This document shows positions 24,016 through 35,830 of a stretch of DNA of 64,000 nt, in pieces. Positions within the stretch are counted from its first letter, which is position 1. Every line of letters begins with the position of its first letter. A program made the translations under genes and the position numbers. The notes under the pieces are model-generated. The model was not told the origin of the DNA, searched no databases, and saw only the letters and a program-made list of their open reading frames with translations. The stretch covers positions 186,001 to 250,000 of the forward strand of contig JBCAQO010000001.1 in assembly GCA_039111635.1 (NCBI GenBank). The letters run 5' to 3'. Source of the DNA: Heterobasidion occidentale (Eukaryota > Basidiomycota > Agaricomycetes > Russulales > Bondarzewiaceae).

Positions 24016-27000
24016 TCACCGCAGCGCGGCCGCGACGCTTGCCGCGTTCGCAAACGCGCTCGGCGGCGAGCGCGACACGCGCTTCTTCTTCATCTCCTCC
24101 TTCTCCCGCTCGCGACGCTCCTGCTTCTCCCGCTCGTGACGCTCTTCCTTCTCCCGCTCCCGCTCCTTCCGTTCCTCCTTCTCCCGCTCGCGCTCCTTGT
24201 CTCTATCGCGCTCCCGCTCCTTGTCCCGGCGCACGAGCCCAAACATCGGCGCCGTAAAGCTCAGCTTCCGCGCCGCGCGCTTGAACCCCGCCTTGCCAGC
24301 ACCGAGCGTGGCGCCCACGTTCGGCGGCGTCGGGCTCGGGCTCGCCCTCGGACTCGAGCGCCCCAGCACGCCGCCTACGCGCGCGCTCACGCCTGCGCCG
24401 CCGCTCTCCGCCTCGCGCTCCACACCGATCCCAGGCATCTCCGACCGCCGATGCGTCGCGAACCCAAGCCCGACATGCGCATGCGCCGACCGCGGCCGCC
24501 GCCATCTCCCCTCCCCTCCCTCCGCCCCGCCCTTCCCGTTCCCGTGCACATGCCGCCCACGCACGCCCTCGCCGTCCGTCGCCGGCCCGTCGCTCAGCTC
24601 GCTCGCCTCCGGCGACGCCGCCACGGCGCGCGGCAGCAGCTGCTCACGGGACGGCCCCGCGCTCGCGCCCGGCGAGCTGGGGGTGACGTCCACCGCGGGC
24701 ACCGGCGGGGCCGCCGTGTGGAACGCCCCTGAGCCTGGAGTGCTCGCGCTGAGCGTCCCCGGGCCTGCCGTGTTCGGCCGCTCTGGGGACACTAGCGGGC
24801 GCGCGCCGGACGCGCGCCTGCGCGGCGGGGGCAGTGCCGGGGGCTGCGCGCGCACTGGCGCGGGCTGGAGCAGGCGCGGTGGCGAGGCGGGCATCGGTAT
24901 TGGCGGGGCAACAGGCGCAGTGAGGTCGTGTTCTGGCGCCCCGTCCGATTCTGGTTCTGGTAGGGCGTCTTGCGAGTCTGTCTCTAGGCCCGGCGGGCTC
25001 TGGTTGTGGCGCAGTGGGCTCTGGAGTGGAGGGAGAGGGACGTCGGGGAGAGGCGGGGGCGGTGCGGGGTGGGTGTGTGGCAGGGTGCCGAGGCTGGACG
25101 AGGACTGCGCCGAGGGAGGCGCGGAGTACAAGAGCGAGTGCGAGTCGACGCTGTGGGTCGTGTGTGACACGGTAGACGCCATGGTAGAGAGGGAGTGCGT
25201 AGTTGTGGCGACCGGGAGCGCAGGGACGGGGACGGGCAGGGACGCGGGCAGTTCAGCCGGGGAGAGCGTGCCCAAGGCGGGAGAAGACGTGGCCGCCGCC
25301 GCGGCGTCGCGCGACGTCGACGGGCGCGGGCTGCCGGCGTGCGTGTCGCCGTCGCTCTGGTGCGCGCGCGACCCCGTGCGGGAGCGCCTGCCCAGCCACG
25401 CCCCCGCCGACGTCGCCTCGGACGCGGTCGTCGACTGCGACACCGTCGGCGAGAACGCGGCCGCCGGCGCCGCGAACGCGAACGCGGGCGACGCGGTCCC
25501 GCCCCTCTCCTTCTCTTTATCTTTCTGTTTGTCCTTCTCCTTGTCCTTCTCCCTGTCCTTGTCCTTCGCCTTGTCGGGCTTGAAGCTGCGCCGGCGGAAC
25601 CACCCGCTCGCCTTGCGCTCCGGCTCCTTCGCCTTCTCCTTGGCCTTCTCCCTCTCGCGCCCGGCCCCGCCTTCATCCTCCAACACATGCTCCTCCCCAT
25701 TCACCTTCACATCCGGCACCGGCGGCACGTCCTCCTTCTCCCTCTCCTTCTCGCGAAACGCAGTCGGCGCCGTCGACGGCCGCCGCGCGTACCCGCCCTC
25801 GAGCAGCGACCGGCGCACGCTCCCGTTCGCCTTGCCCTTCTTCCCCTTCACCGTCGCCGCCGTCGCCGCCGTCGCCGCCACCGCGCCGCTCTCTCCGCCC
25901 AACACCCCGTCCTCGCCCACCGCGCCGCCGCCGTTCAGCAAGCGGTACACCCGCCGCTCCTCCGCCGACGCGCGCGCGCCCACGACGCTCGCAGACGCGC
26001 GCAGCACGTGCGGCGACGGCGAGCTGGGCGACGCGGGCCCCGCGCTCGCGCTCGCACTGCTACCGCCGCCGCCGCCGCCGACGCGCAGCGCCGGGAGCGA
26101 CGCCCGCGACGACGCGGTTGCGCTCGGCGCGCTGTGGCTCGTGTCCGACGTGTCCTCCGCATCTGGCACGGGACCGAGCCCCGGCGGGACGAGCGGCCCG
26201 TGCTCCACGTCGCCAAGCCCGCGCGCGTCCACGCCGTTCTCGCCAACGGCCACCGCCGCCGCACTAGCACCGCTAGCACCACTGGCACTGGCCGCACTGG
26301 CCGCACTGGCGGTGGCACTGGCACCGGCGGCGGACGCGCCCCACGGCTTGATCCCGAGCGCGGCGGGGTCGAGGTCGACCGCCTGGTAATAGAGGACGTA
26401 CGCGGCGCCCGCGGGCGAGTCGCCAAAGTATCGCGGGATGTCGGCCTCGCGCACCGGCTCGATCTTGTCGTCGTCGAACGCGAGCCACCCGGCGTCGCTG
26501 CCCGCGCCCGCGGTCGGGTTGGACGCGGACGCGGCGGCGGCGGATGCGGATGCGGAGGTCGAGGTGGGTGCGGAGGGTGTGGAGGTTGGGGGTGCACCGG
26601 CGGGGGTGGCGGGAAATGTGGAGGGGAATGTGGCACCTGTGCCGGGCGCGGACGCGGACGCGGGCGGCAAAGGCGCGCGCGCGATGGTGACGTAGTGTCC
26701 GTGGTTCGGGCCGCTGTGCGCAGGTGGGGTCAGCAACGCAGCAACGCAGCAAGGGACGCAAACGCGGACGCGAACGTGCGCGAGGGCTCGGGACGCGACG
26801 CGGGGCAGGGTGCGGGCCTGGGCGCACCGACCTGACCTGACCCGACCTGACCCGACCCGACCTGACCTGACCTGCCGACGTGATGCGGCCCCTGCAGGGC
26901 ACAGCAGGGCAGGGGCAGGGGCAAGAGCAGGGCAAAAATCCCGAGTCCCCGAGCGCCCGCACAAGGCGCGCGCGCCTCCGCGTCCTCCACACAGAAAAAA

Positions 27001-29069
27001 CAGAAAAGAAAAGAAAAGAAAAGAAAAAGAAAACCGCGCGCGACTCACTTCCCGATGTGCACCACGATCGCGAAGAGCTCGTACAGCCGATCGGGGTCGT
27101 CCGCGTCGTCGACGGTATTGAAGAGGCGGAGCTCGCGCGGGAAGGCGACGCGGTAGGCGAGCTTGATGTGCCGCTGCGCGTCGTCTTGGAGGTATTTGAA
27201 GCGCTTGAGGTGGAGCGCGAGCACGTTCGGGAGCTTCTTGATCTTCATCCTGCGCGGCGCGAGACGAGGCGGGGAGGGGAGGGGGCGTCAGCGGCGATGC
27301 AAAACCGTAAAGGAACGAAACGCGAAACACACGAAACACGCGAAACACGCGAAACACACGAAACACACACAAAACACGAAACACGAAACACGAAGAACAC
27401 AAAACACAGAACACAGAGCAAACCACACGACCGAAAAGAAAAAGAATCGACACGCACCGCTTCTCGGCCTCCTGCAGCCCGCAGCAGCTGTCGCAGAAGA
27501 ACTTGTTCCGCTGGCAGAGCATCTCGCTCGCGCTGAACTGGCGGAGGCACGCGGTGACGGACGAGTTCTGCTCGATGTCGATCGAGAGGTCGAGGAAGGA
27601 CTCGTCGCGCGCGGAGACCTGCGCGGGGGCGGCGATAACGGCAGAGTGAGAGCGAGCGAGCGAGAGAGCGATAGTGGGAGCGAGTGGAGCGAGCGAGCGA
27701 GCGAGAGAGAGAGAGAGACGAGCGGATCAGCATTACGACCGACCGAGCGAGACGCGGAACGGAAAGGCGCCACTCACGGTCTCGCACGTGAGACAGCGCG
27801 TCTCGGACGTGAGCACGCCCTCGAAGAGGCGGTGCACGAGCGTGTGCGGGTGCGGGTGCGGGTGCGGCGCGTGCGAAGACGCGGAGCGCGTCGTCGCGCC
27901 GTTGCCGGACGAGAGGGTAGCGATGGACGCGGACACTGCGCATGCGCGAAAAGGAACGGGCGTGAGCTCCACGCGGGGGAAAGGCGCGCGGGGGAGCAGG
28001 CACTCACGGTCGTCGCCTGCGTCCGCGCCTGCGTCTGGTATCTCACGCGCCACGCGGTGATGCGCGTCGCTCGCGACCTCCTCCATGATGCGGTTCAACA
28101 GATAATTCAGGAACTCGTGCGCGTCCTGGTGCATTGACCCGCGGAAGAGCTCCGAGAGCTCGCGGAGCTTGTCGACGAAGGCGCGCGGGGCGACGGTGCC
28201 GCGCGCGTCGGGGTGGGTGGCGATGTGCACGTAGAGCGAGCGCAGGGCGGAGAAGAGCGTCGGGGGGAGGCGGGGATGGGGATGGGGAGGGAGGTGGAGG
28301 AGGAGGAGGGCGTTGCGGTGGGGGAGGGGGCGCTTGCGGGTGGGGGTGGCGGTGGGGGTTTGGTGGACGTGGAGGAGGAGAGTGGGGAGGGCGAGGCGGG
28401 CGCGGGTGGGTGTTGATGTGGATGCGAGGGTGGGTGTGAGTGTGGATGTGGATGCGGATGTGTGAAATCGGGGAGGGGCGGGGCGGAGAGGTCTGGGGAC
28501 TGGATGACGAGGTCGCGGAAGGGCGCGCAGAAGTAGAGCGCCTGGAGGACGGAGTTGGCGTAGCTGCGGGGTGCGCACGCGCGGGCGAGCGGGCGGGCGG
28601 CGGGCGGGGGGCGGAGGGGGAGGACGGGAGGGATCGGCACGGACGGCGCAGTCGGTGATGAGTGCACAGTCAGCACGCAGGGAGGACACGCGGGAGGGGA
28701 CGGGGCACGCACCATGTGTTGCCGAACTGCAGTGCGACGGGGGAGGGGGCGTGCGTGCGTGAGCGAGTTTTGGCACGACAGAGCGTAGAGCAAGGCAAGG
28801 CAGGGTGCGCAGGACGTGCAGGGAGAGAGCGAGAGAGGAAGAGAAAGCGTAAGGGAGAGCAAAGGGAGGGGACGCACGTTCTCGAGGCCGAACTGCTTCG
28901 CGTCTGCGCGCGAGGGCGCGGGGGGTGCGGGCCCCGCTGTGCCGTTTGCGGTGGCGTGGAGGGCGGCGAGCGGGTTCGGCGGTGCGGGGGACGAGGCGGG
29001 GGCGGGGGCGGACGGGGGCTGCTGCTGCACCGCGAAGGAGATCCATTTTGCGGCTTTGGATATGGCCAT
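24016..29069 (-). CDS. Ubiquitin-specific protease, USP12/46-Ubp9/CreB type, with long disordered C-terminus
   Basis: Cysteine protease removing ubiquitin; in fungi this group acts with a WD40 partner and CreB relates to carbon catabolite control. Exons: 28878-29069, 28713-28726, 28008-28563, 27778-27935, 27458-27618, 27049-27249, 24016-26713. The catalytic Cys lies in [16 protein letters not shown], its codon split by an intron. [19 protein letters not shown], the zinc-finger [30 protein letters not shown] and the catalytic His in [11 protein letters not shown] follow, then [20 protein letters not shown]. After the catalytic core about 750 residues are low complexity, including Lys/Asp/Glu/Arg-rich blocks near 25500-25560 and 24080-24240. 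Exon 28008-28563 changes reading frame inside a Pro/His-rich, C-homopolymer stretch (about 28260-28480): its length is 2 nt out of phase with flanking exons. A base error, frameshift or missed intron would explain this. Confidence 0.85.
26829..26880. repeat. Pentanucleotide repeat in an intron of the deubiquitinase gene
   Basis: About nine CCTGA/CCCGA units in tandem, inside the intron between the last two coding exons. Confidence 0.75.
27310..27405. repeat. Nine-base tandem repeat in an intron of the deubiquitinase gene
   Basis: Roughly ten units close to ACGAAACAC lie in the intron between exons 27458-27618 and 27049-27249. Confidence 0.75.
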
Positions 29070-30374
29070 CGTGGGCCGCGGTAGACGGGTCGCCGCTGTG
29101 TGCGGGGAGGAAAGGAGAGGAGGAGGAGGAGGAGGAGGAGGGAGCGAAGGAGACGTCGGGCGGACGTGGAGGCAGTCCAGAAACCAGAGCCCGCGTTGCA
29201 TTCCGTAATACACCCAAGCAGAGCCCTGCGCCGTCTCCTTGGCACACCCACCACCCATCCAGCCAAGCGCACCACCACCCGCCGCCGCCGTCCAGCCCCC
29301 GCCCCGCCCGCCGTCATCCCTGCCACCCCGTCGCTGCCACTGCCGCCGTCGCTACCAGCCCCCGCCCGCAGCCCGCCGCGTCCCGAACCTGCGCTGCGCA
29401 TCGCCGACGCAGACGACCGAGCCCTCCCCGGCCCCTCTTCTATGCTATCGCGCGCCCGCGTCCTGTGCCTGGCGTGCCTCGCCCCCCCGTGCCCGGCCCT
29501 CCCACGCCCCCTCCCGGCGCACCCGGCCCCGCTCCAGTCCTCCGCAGCCCTCACCCTCCTCAGGCTCCCGCCCATCTCTCCCAGCCCTATTACAGTACTT
29601 CTTCATTATGCGGGCTCCACAGCCTCAGCCGGCCGCGGGGCGCCCCCTCGCCCGGCCGCCCACCCTCTCTGATCGATCTCATCTCTGATCTCCCGTGACG
29701 TCCCGTTGAAGCCTCATAGCGCGCACAACCCACACGCGATGCCCTTTCCCGTCTATCAGACCGTCACTATCACCCATCTGCATCACGTATCAGTCACCCC
29801 GCGCCTTCTTCTATTGACTACTCCCGCGCCTTCATATACGAGCTGTGCGCCGTGGTCGATCAGCGACTCCTCTGGTGCACGCAGCAAGCTTCATCTTCAG
29901 CGAGCATCTCTGTCATCAGAGAGTCCCCAGAGTCCGAGGCGCACTGCGCAGGCCCTCATATAGTCCCCGCGCGTGCACGTACCCCGTCCTCGTGCCCCCT
30001 CCGACTCGCACAAGCTTTACATAGTCGCACCAGGTTCCACCTTAAATAAGTATCCGACACGTTTGTCCGCGCCGGGCCCGCGCCTCCTTATCCCCGTTCG
30101 TCCGCACGCCCGCCTCGCTTGTTGCTTTCGCATTTGAGTCGTAGACCCTGTGCCTCCCGCCATCGTCGAGTCATCGCTGCCGCCGCGCACCGCTCGCTCG
30201 CTCACGCCAACCGTCCTCCCCGCGCTATGCAAGCACGCACAACACCCACAAGTAGGACCCCATCAGGATCGCGCTTCCCCTGCGCCAGCGCCAGCGCCAG
30301 AGCCTCAACAGACACCGCGACACCGCGACACCGCGTCCCGCTCCCACGCCCGCTCGCGCATCGGCGACACGCCG
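29070..30374. other. GC-rich intergenic region, no gene seen
   Basis: It holds a GGA microsatellite at 29108-29145, just upstream of the deubiquitinase start, and pyrimidine-rich sequence after that. The open frames here are by-products of high GC content and show no motifs. Confidence 0.45.
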
Positions 30375-30557
30375 ACGCCGCCTGTCCGCCTGTCCATCTA
30401 AATGTCATCTGGTATCATCCTCCGACAGATGTCCGACGTCCTTTCGCTTCGGTTGGCGCGCGAGAGCACCTCCTATGCGCTCTGCAACCAGCCGCGCGCC
30501 GCGCGCCATGAACGCACCAGACCGCCCGCTCCCTGACGTCCATGCGCGCCGCCTGCG

Positions 30558-31165
30558 CACTCCTTCGCGGCGCACCCGAACAGCACACGACACCGCTCTG
30601 CATACACGCAGGCAATCGCACCCACCCATCTCTGCTGGACAGACACAGACACCGACGACCAGAGCCGCGCATCGGCTTGGCCCGCCCGCGGGACCTGCAC
30701 ACGACGTGGCCGCGCCGCGTCACCCAGTGCGCCGCTCGGGACCTCTGGCCGCGCTTCGACGGCCCTGCTCCCAGCGCGCGCGCACGCGCGGGTCATCCGG
30801 GGGCTCTCTTGCTTGTTCTCTCTCTCTCCGTCTGGCATCTATCTAGCTCGCCTGCGCGCTCGCTCCTTCGCGGTGCACCCGAACAGCAGACAACGCCGCT
30901 CTGCATACGCGCAGGCGATCGCACCCATCTATCTCTGCTGGACAGACACAGACACAGATGACTAGAGTCGCGCATCGGCCTGGCCCGCCCGCGGGACCTG
31001 CAGACGACATGGCCGCACCGCGTCACCCAGTGCGCCGCTCGGGACCTTTGGCCGCGCTTTCGACGGCCCTGCTCCCAGCGCGCGCGCGGGTCATGCAGGG
31101 GCCATGGCCGTGCAATCGGCCTCTCTTGCTTGTTCGCTCTCTCCCCGACTGGCGTCTATCTGGCT
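30558..31165 (+). repeat. Internal tandem duplication (about 300 bp)
   Basis: Sequence from about 30558-30855 (CGCACCCGAACAGCA to the pyrimidine-rich CTCTCTCTCCGTCTGGC) recurs at 30856-31165 with scattered changes. The right copy of the segmental duplication has only one unit, so the doubling is specific to this copy or was lost from the other. Confidence 0.75.
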
Positions 31166-31489
31166 TCCGCGCGCGCGCGTCCGACCTAGGACGCCGTGAC
31201 GTGCACTGGTGGACGAACGAGGCTGTTGCCGCACGAGCTGAGTGATCTGCCACGGGACCCGGCCGCACACAGATCGCGTGGGTCCTCGCGATCGAGCCGC
31301 CTTTGCCTGATCCTCTCGAGATCCCTGTCTTGAGCTCGCTGTGAACGCCTTTGGGCACAGCGGGACCTCGTGCGGTCCGGCGGTTGGAAAGCGACGCGAT
31401 ATTAGGACATGGTCCCTCTCCTGCTTCCGCTTGCTTGGACGAGGACCGAGGTGCACCCCATCCGACACTGTGGCGCTTCCTGCAGCTCC

Positions 31490-31499
31490 ATCACGTGAC
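31490..31499 (+). promoter_or_regulatory. E-box-like element ATCACGTGAC
   Basis: Lies 125 bp upstream of the start at 31624 and is preserved at equivalent positions before the other subfamily II genes. Confidence 0.55.
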
Positions 31500-31623
31500 T
31501 GTCTTTGTGCCACTTCCTCGTCCTCAGTCCTCGCTCTGGCTTTGCGCGACTATCTCATCTGTCACTCAGCGTTTCTTCTGAGAACCCTCTTCTGAATAAT
31601 TAATTCTCGTGGTAGACAGCTTC

Positions 31624-33081
31624 ATGGGCATCGCGGCGTCCGCTCCGTTGAGGTGGGCAAGTTTGGCCAAGAGCAGTGGCAAGGCGCCGGCGGGTTCTCT
31701 AGACCTTGACGGCCGTTCTGAAATCCACGCTCCGATCGAGGGTGCGGGATTTTCTGACATCATTGGTACGCGCGCACTCGAGTAAGTTTTTCACGTTTAC
31801 CGCTCACGTCGTAACCTCCCAGATGTCGATCAGCATCCCACAGCAGAGACCCCCGCTCCCATTCCACGCTCCGTATCCTCCGACGCGAAACGATGCCTCG
31901 TCACGCAGGACTCTGGGCCCTCGGTTGTGCCGTGCTATCTGCTCAACCCGCGCCTCTGGCGGTACAACAGGATGGTGCGTCCCGTCTCAGTCCCTCGCAT
32001 GGCGATCCGACCGTTGACCGCCGGACGCAGCTGACGCGTCTTGAATGGCACTGGGGGGTGAAGTACGCGTCGCTTGAGCTGGAGGTAGAGGCGAACAGGA
32101 TCTATCGTGCGTCGTGGAGTTGTCTGCGTCTCGGTGGCTACTGATGTACCTCGCTGATTGCAGTTCGTGAAGATTTGTTGGAATCATTCGACAGCAACCG
32201 CTGGCTGCTGCTCCCGACCCCTGAAATAGTGAATAAAATATGGGACCACTGTACAATATTTCTAGACGATGTCAAAAGTCCGAATCAACAATCCCCTATT
32301 GAGTCGGTTCGTCTGTCTTCGTTCTCGGTGATAGCTCTGTCTGACGATCATGTAGATTTATGAAGGTGCTGAGGTTTTTGAATATCGGCTGTTGCCGCTG
32401 GAACGATTCGATGAGCTAGACTCGACCGGAGTGTGTGCTCCGCCCCTCGCAGTCTCCACCGAGCGAAAGTCCACGTACCATTCATATCCATTCGACACTC
32501 TACCGACCTTCGTTTCAAGTGTCAAACCCCACTTCGTCATCCTTGACTCCGCCGCAAAGCTGTTTCATCGGATCACATCGGGGCCATCGGGGCTCAACGA
32601 ACTGGTACGGTTGTTCTGGCCCATATCTGAAACCAAAGCCGTCTGTATGCTTTGCCATGTGGAATATGCGTATCGAACCTGGATGGAATATGAACCTCCA
32701 TTGAGTTTCGCAACGACGTCTCGTGCTCCTCTATGGAGTCCTGCTTGCGATGGATATACTTGTCTGCCCGGGAAAGGGCATATGTCGCGGAGGGTTTGTA
32801 ATGGGCCATGCGTTCGCAGCCGGCTGAACTGGGCACCTTCTGTCTGCTCTCGCTGTCGAGGGTCTCGCAAAGACAGCGATAGATCCGCCGCCTCTGATAG
32901 CGACGGAGACCTCGAGAGCCTCAGTCCGTCTGAGCGCGAAGCATACCAGAGAAGGCTGGCTCGATATATAGGGTCCTGGCGAACGCAGTGTCTGAGAAAG
33001 GTCGGGGTCCGAGGGCGATGGACCTCTCGCGTACTCAACGACAGGCAATTGCGGGGATACCCCGAGAGCGTATGCGGTTGA
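31624..33081 (+). CDS. Degenerate HNH-like family protein, subfamily II, copy 3
   Basis: Five exons, 31624-31765, 31823-31974, 32031-32106, 32164-32306 and 32356-33081, give 412 aa with no stop. It has the degenerate HNH region RCLVTQDSG...VPCYLLNPRLW with the metal-binding His lost, LTRLEWHWGVKYASLE, the NRWLLLPTPE exon, VKPHFVILDSAAKL, the Cys4 pattern (CNGPC...CSRC) and the basic end RGRWTSRVLNDRQL. Compared with copies 1 and 2, the separate basic N-terminal exons are missing and the protein starts MGIAASAPLRW. It lies in the left segmental duplication, and the gene at 43669 is its near-identical twin. Orientation and spacing put it first in a head-to-tail row of four family members. Confidence 0.75.
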
Positions 33082-33347
33082 GGATACATGCTGCAGATGA
33101 TGGCTGCATAGCGATTGCTCTTCATGGGATAGGCGGTTTGTAAATCTTGGTTTTTATGCAGCTAGATATCTTTGCATCCGGCCATACATCGGTCACTTTG
33201 CGCTTCATCCGCGCAATTCTGGTCTTTTTCTCTCTGCGTGTCCGATGATCACTGGAATCCACTTGTGAATGCATGGCGGATGCCACAAGTGATAATGTTG
33301 TGAGAGGAAAGGTCGGAATTGAACGTCTGCCGCGACTCTGGCCCCGC

Positions 33348-33357
33348 ATCACGTGAT
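33348..33357 (+). promoter_or_regulatory. E-box-like element ATCACGTGAT
   Basis: Lies 134 bp before the ATG at 33491, in the context CCCCGCATCACGTGATTACC. The same context recurs at 37777, 42003 and 45388. Confidence 0.55.
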
Positions 33358-33490
33358 TACCCCCACTTGCCAGTCGAGTGGCGGGAGGGTCTCTTTCAAG
33401 AGCACTTCTTTGTCGCGCAACTAGAATTCGCAACCCGCGTGGACCTCACATTCTGAAATACCTCACCGTACAGATAAACGTCACGGTGCG

Positions 33491-35370
33491 ATGGGCATTA
33501 CCAGTTCCTTACCGTGGTCAAGGTCAGCCGTGAGCGGTGTCGAGATGGGCTCCTCGGATTCTGAAAGTACGTCTCCGTCGGTGTCAAAATCTGTGTTGCT
33601 CATTCATTTTGTGCTCATAAAGATGTCGGGCATCATACCGAACACGAACATCCCAAACTCATGCCATCAACCCCAGTCTCCAACCATTCTCGCGTATCGA
33701 GCAGTGCAGCATCCCAGATGTTCAAGATTGGGTCAAGCCTATCGAAAGGGGGTGATTGCATTGCAGATTTTTCATACAATACTAGTACGCATGCATTTCT
33801 CAAACCGTTTGTTTCATATGCTCAAACACTGATTCTAAAAGACGTTGACTCACAACCTACCGACCGTGTCTCACGGTCCATAGATTCGGGCGTTAAACGG
33901 CCGGGCCTGAAGCGCAGCAGGGATTCCACAACGTCGAGTGTGTCAACCCCACCTAAGAGGCTGAGAGAGGCCGAATACCCACACATATTGAGTGCGCAGA
34001 CCCTCATTAATAGCATTTTATACCTACTGATCTCTCCTCTTCTAAGCAGTTGATGATCTAAACGTCCCTACTCCGTTCGAGAGGACTAGCAAAGTGATCC
34101 CTACGAACCAGCGCTCTGAGACTCCTAATGAAACTCTCCCTCAAGCTCCGCAACCAGCCATCTCAAACATCAAACATTGCCTCGTGACGAATGAGCTCGC
34201 ATCGGAGGCCCGGGTCGAACCGTGTTACTTGCTCAATCAGCGTCTCTGGGAAAACAAGGAGATGGTTTGCTCTTTCCTTTGCCCCTGCTTGTCGACGCGA
34301 TTACCGATTCCCTTTTGCAGCTTACGCGTCTCGAATGGATGTGGGGGATGCAATACGACTCGCTCGAGTTGGACACAGAAGCAAATCGAATATATCGTGT
34401 GCTTTACCGTCATATGTGCCTTGACCATCACTAATGTTCTTCTCGACCTAGTCCGTCATGGACTTGTTGGAATCGTTTGACAGTCACCGATGGCTGCTCC
34501 TCCCTTCGCCTGAGATGGTCGACAAACTGTGGGACCGCCGCCAGAAATCTATGGAAGATCCCACCAGTGCAAAGCGACAACCGCACATCGAGACGGTCTA
34601 TCCTTCCTCGTTTCGTCCAGAATCCTATCTCACAAGCGTCTAGATTTACGCAGGTGCCGACACTTTTGAATATCGGTTATTGCCATTGCGGCGTAGCCTT
34701 GTGTCGATTGATCGATTCGATCAGCCAGCATCCTCGTCAGCCACTGAGCAAACCCCCACGCGTTATTCGTATCCATTCGATACCTTACTGACTCTGGTCT
34801 CGCGCGCGAAACCCCACTTCGTCATATGACTCTGCGCCAAGCTTTATCATCAAATAACATCGGGGCATTCAGGACTTTCGCACGTGGTTCGCTTACTTTG
34901 GCCGGTGTCTGAGCGTGATGCCACTGTCATGCTTGCCTACGTGGAGCGCATTTATGGCACATGGCTAAGGTTCGAGCCGCCCTCGACATTTGCATCATCA
35001 CCTCGTACTCTTCGGTTACCTTCTCCTGACACATGTCCGAGGCTACCCATCCGACGCCACTTGCGTCCACAAACTTGTGTCCGACCGTGCTTTAGGAGCC
35101 GATTTGCATGGATACCTTCGCTTTGCTCTCGCTGTCGAAACGGTGGCCTCGATAGCGAAGACTCTGGTAGTGATGGAGACCTTGTCAGCCTTAGTCCATC
35201 TGAAGCAGTTCTGAGTATAGGGTCTACCGCAGGCCTCTCTCGCTCGCTTGGCGGTCCTGGTGTTTGGAGGATGTCAGGAAGCGCGGGAGGTGGGCATCGC
35301 GTGTGCTCAATGACGGCCAGCTGGGAAGTTATGCGGACGAACTGCCACAGAAACTGGATGAGCTGTGTGA
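33491..35370 (+). pseudogene. Subfamily II HNH-like gene, disabled
   Basis: The 5' half is well preserved: exons 33491-33566, 33623-33784, 33842-33991, 34050-34264 and 34321-34396 splice in frame and encode a longer Ser-rich N-terminus, KRPGLKRSRD, HCLVTNELASEARVEP and CYLLNQRLW. An extra G near 34458 (CATGGACTTG against CATGACTT in intact copies) then shifts the frame before LLESFDSHRWLLLP. A deletion at the conserved HFVICDSAAK creates TGA at about 34828-34830. A third frameshift near 35205 separates LSPSE from the conserved WASRVLNDGQLGSY. Three independent lesions make function unlikely, though a truncated N-terminal product is possible. Confidence 0.8.
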
Positions 35371-35695
35371 TGTATCTATTCTCGACGGCGATGCTACATA
35401 TACTGGACCTTAATATGACAAGCTTTGGTTTTGTGGATCAGGTTTTCATCGTGCTGCGTGGCTTTGATACTAGACAACCAGCGAACATCGGCGTTCTCTT
35501 TCCCGCGCCTTTGCTGAGTCCTTGTCTCTCCATGACGTCGGTGCGCTCCCCGGGAACTCGCTTTGTTCTCTTTGAGGACAATCTCACTCTCTCTGGAGCC
35601 CTCCACACCGCAGTGACGCAGATCGCTTTGGGTATACATCGCGTAAATAGACATCTCTGATCTGGCATCTATCTTGCTTGCGCCTCTACAGCTCC

Positions 35696-35705
35696 ATCAT
35701 GTGAC
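35696..35705 (+). promoter_or_regulatory. E-box-like element ATCATGTGAC
   Basis: Lies 126 bp before the ATG at 35831, in the context AGCTCCATCATGTGACTG, shared with 31490 and 43527. Confidence 0.5.
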
Positions 35706-35830
35706 TGTGCGCTATTGTGCCACCTTCTCACCCTCGCTTTGGCTTTGCGTGACTATCTCCTCTGGTTGTTCATCCGCCTGACTTCAACGTTCAACAACCC
35801 TCATTCGCAAAACTCTGCCACATAGAAAAC

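Larger units (their letters stand above)
30375..33403 (+). repeat. Segmental duplication, left copy
   Basis: Near-identical to 42750-45441. The block begins at a shared ACGCCGCCTGT, covers about 1.2 kb of non-coding sequence, one complete subfamily II gene and its 3' flank, and ends after GGGTCTCTTTCAAGAGCA. The left copy is about 0.3 kb longer because of an internal tandem duplication. Confidence 0.85.

Noticed and set aside
24197..26835. Long plus-strand open frames (730 and 546 codons) opposite the deubiquitinase tail
   Set aside because: They are antisense shadows caused by extreme GC content. They have no domain, no intron structure and repetitive composition, while the minus strand continues a recognised protein.
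28107..29698. Open frames of 130-500 codons on both strands around the deubiquitinase start
   Set aside because: Only the minus frame starting at 29069 ([12 protein letters not shown]) leads into the catalytic motif; the others are GC-driven and cross intron sequence.
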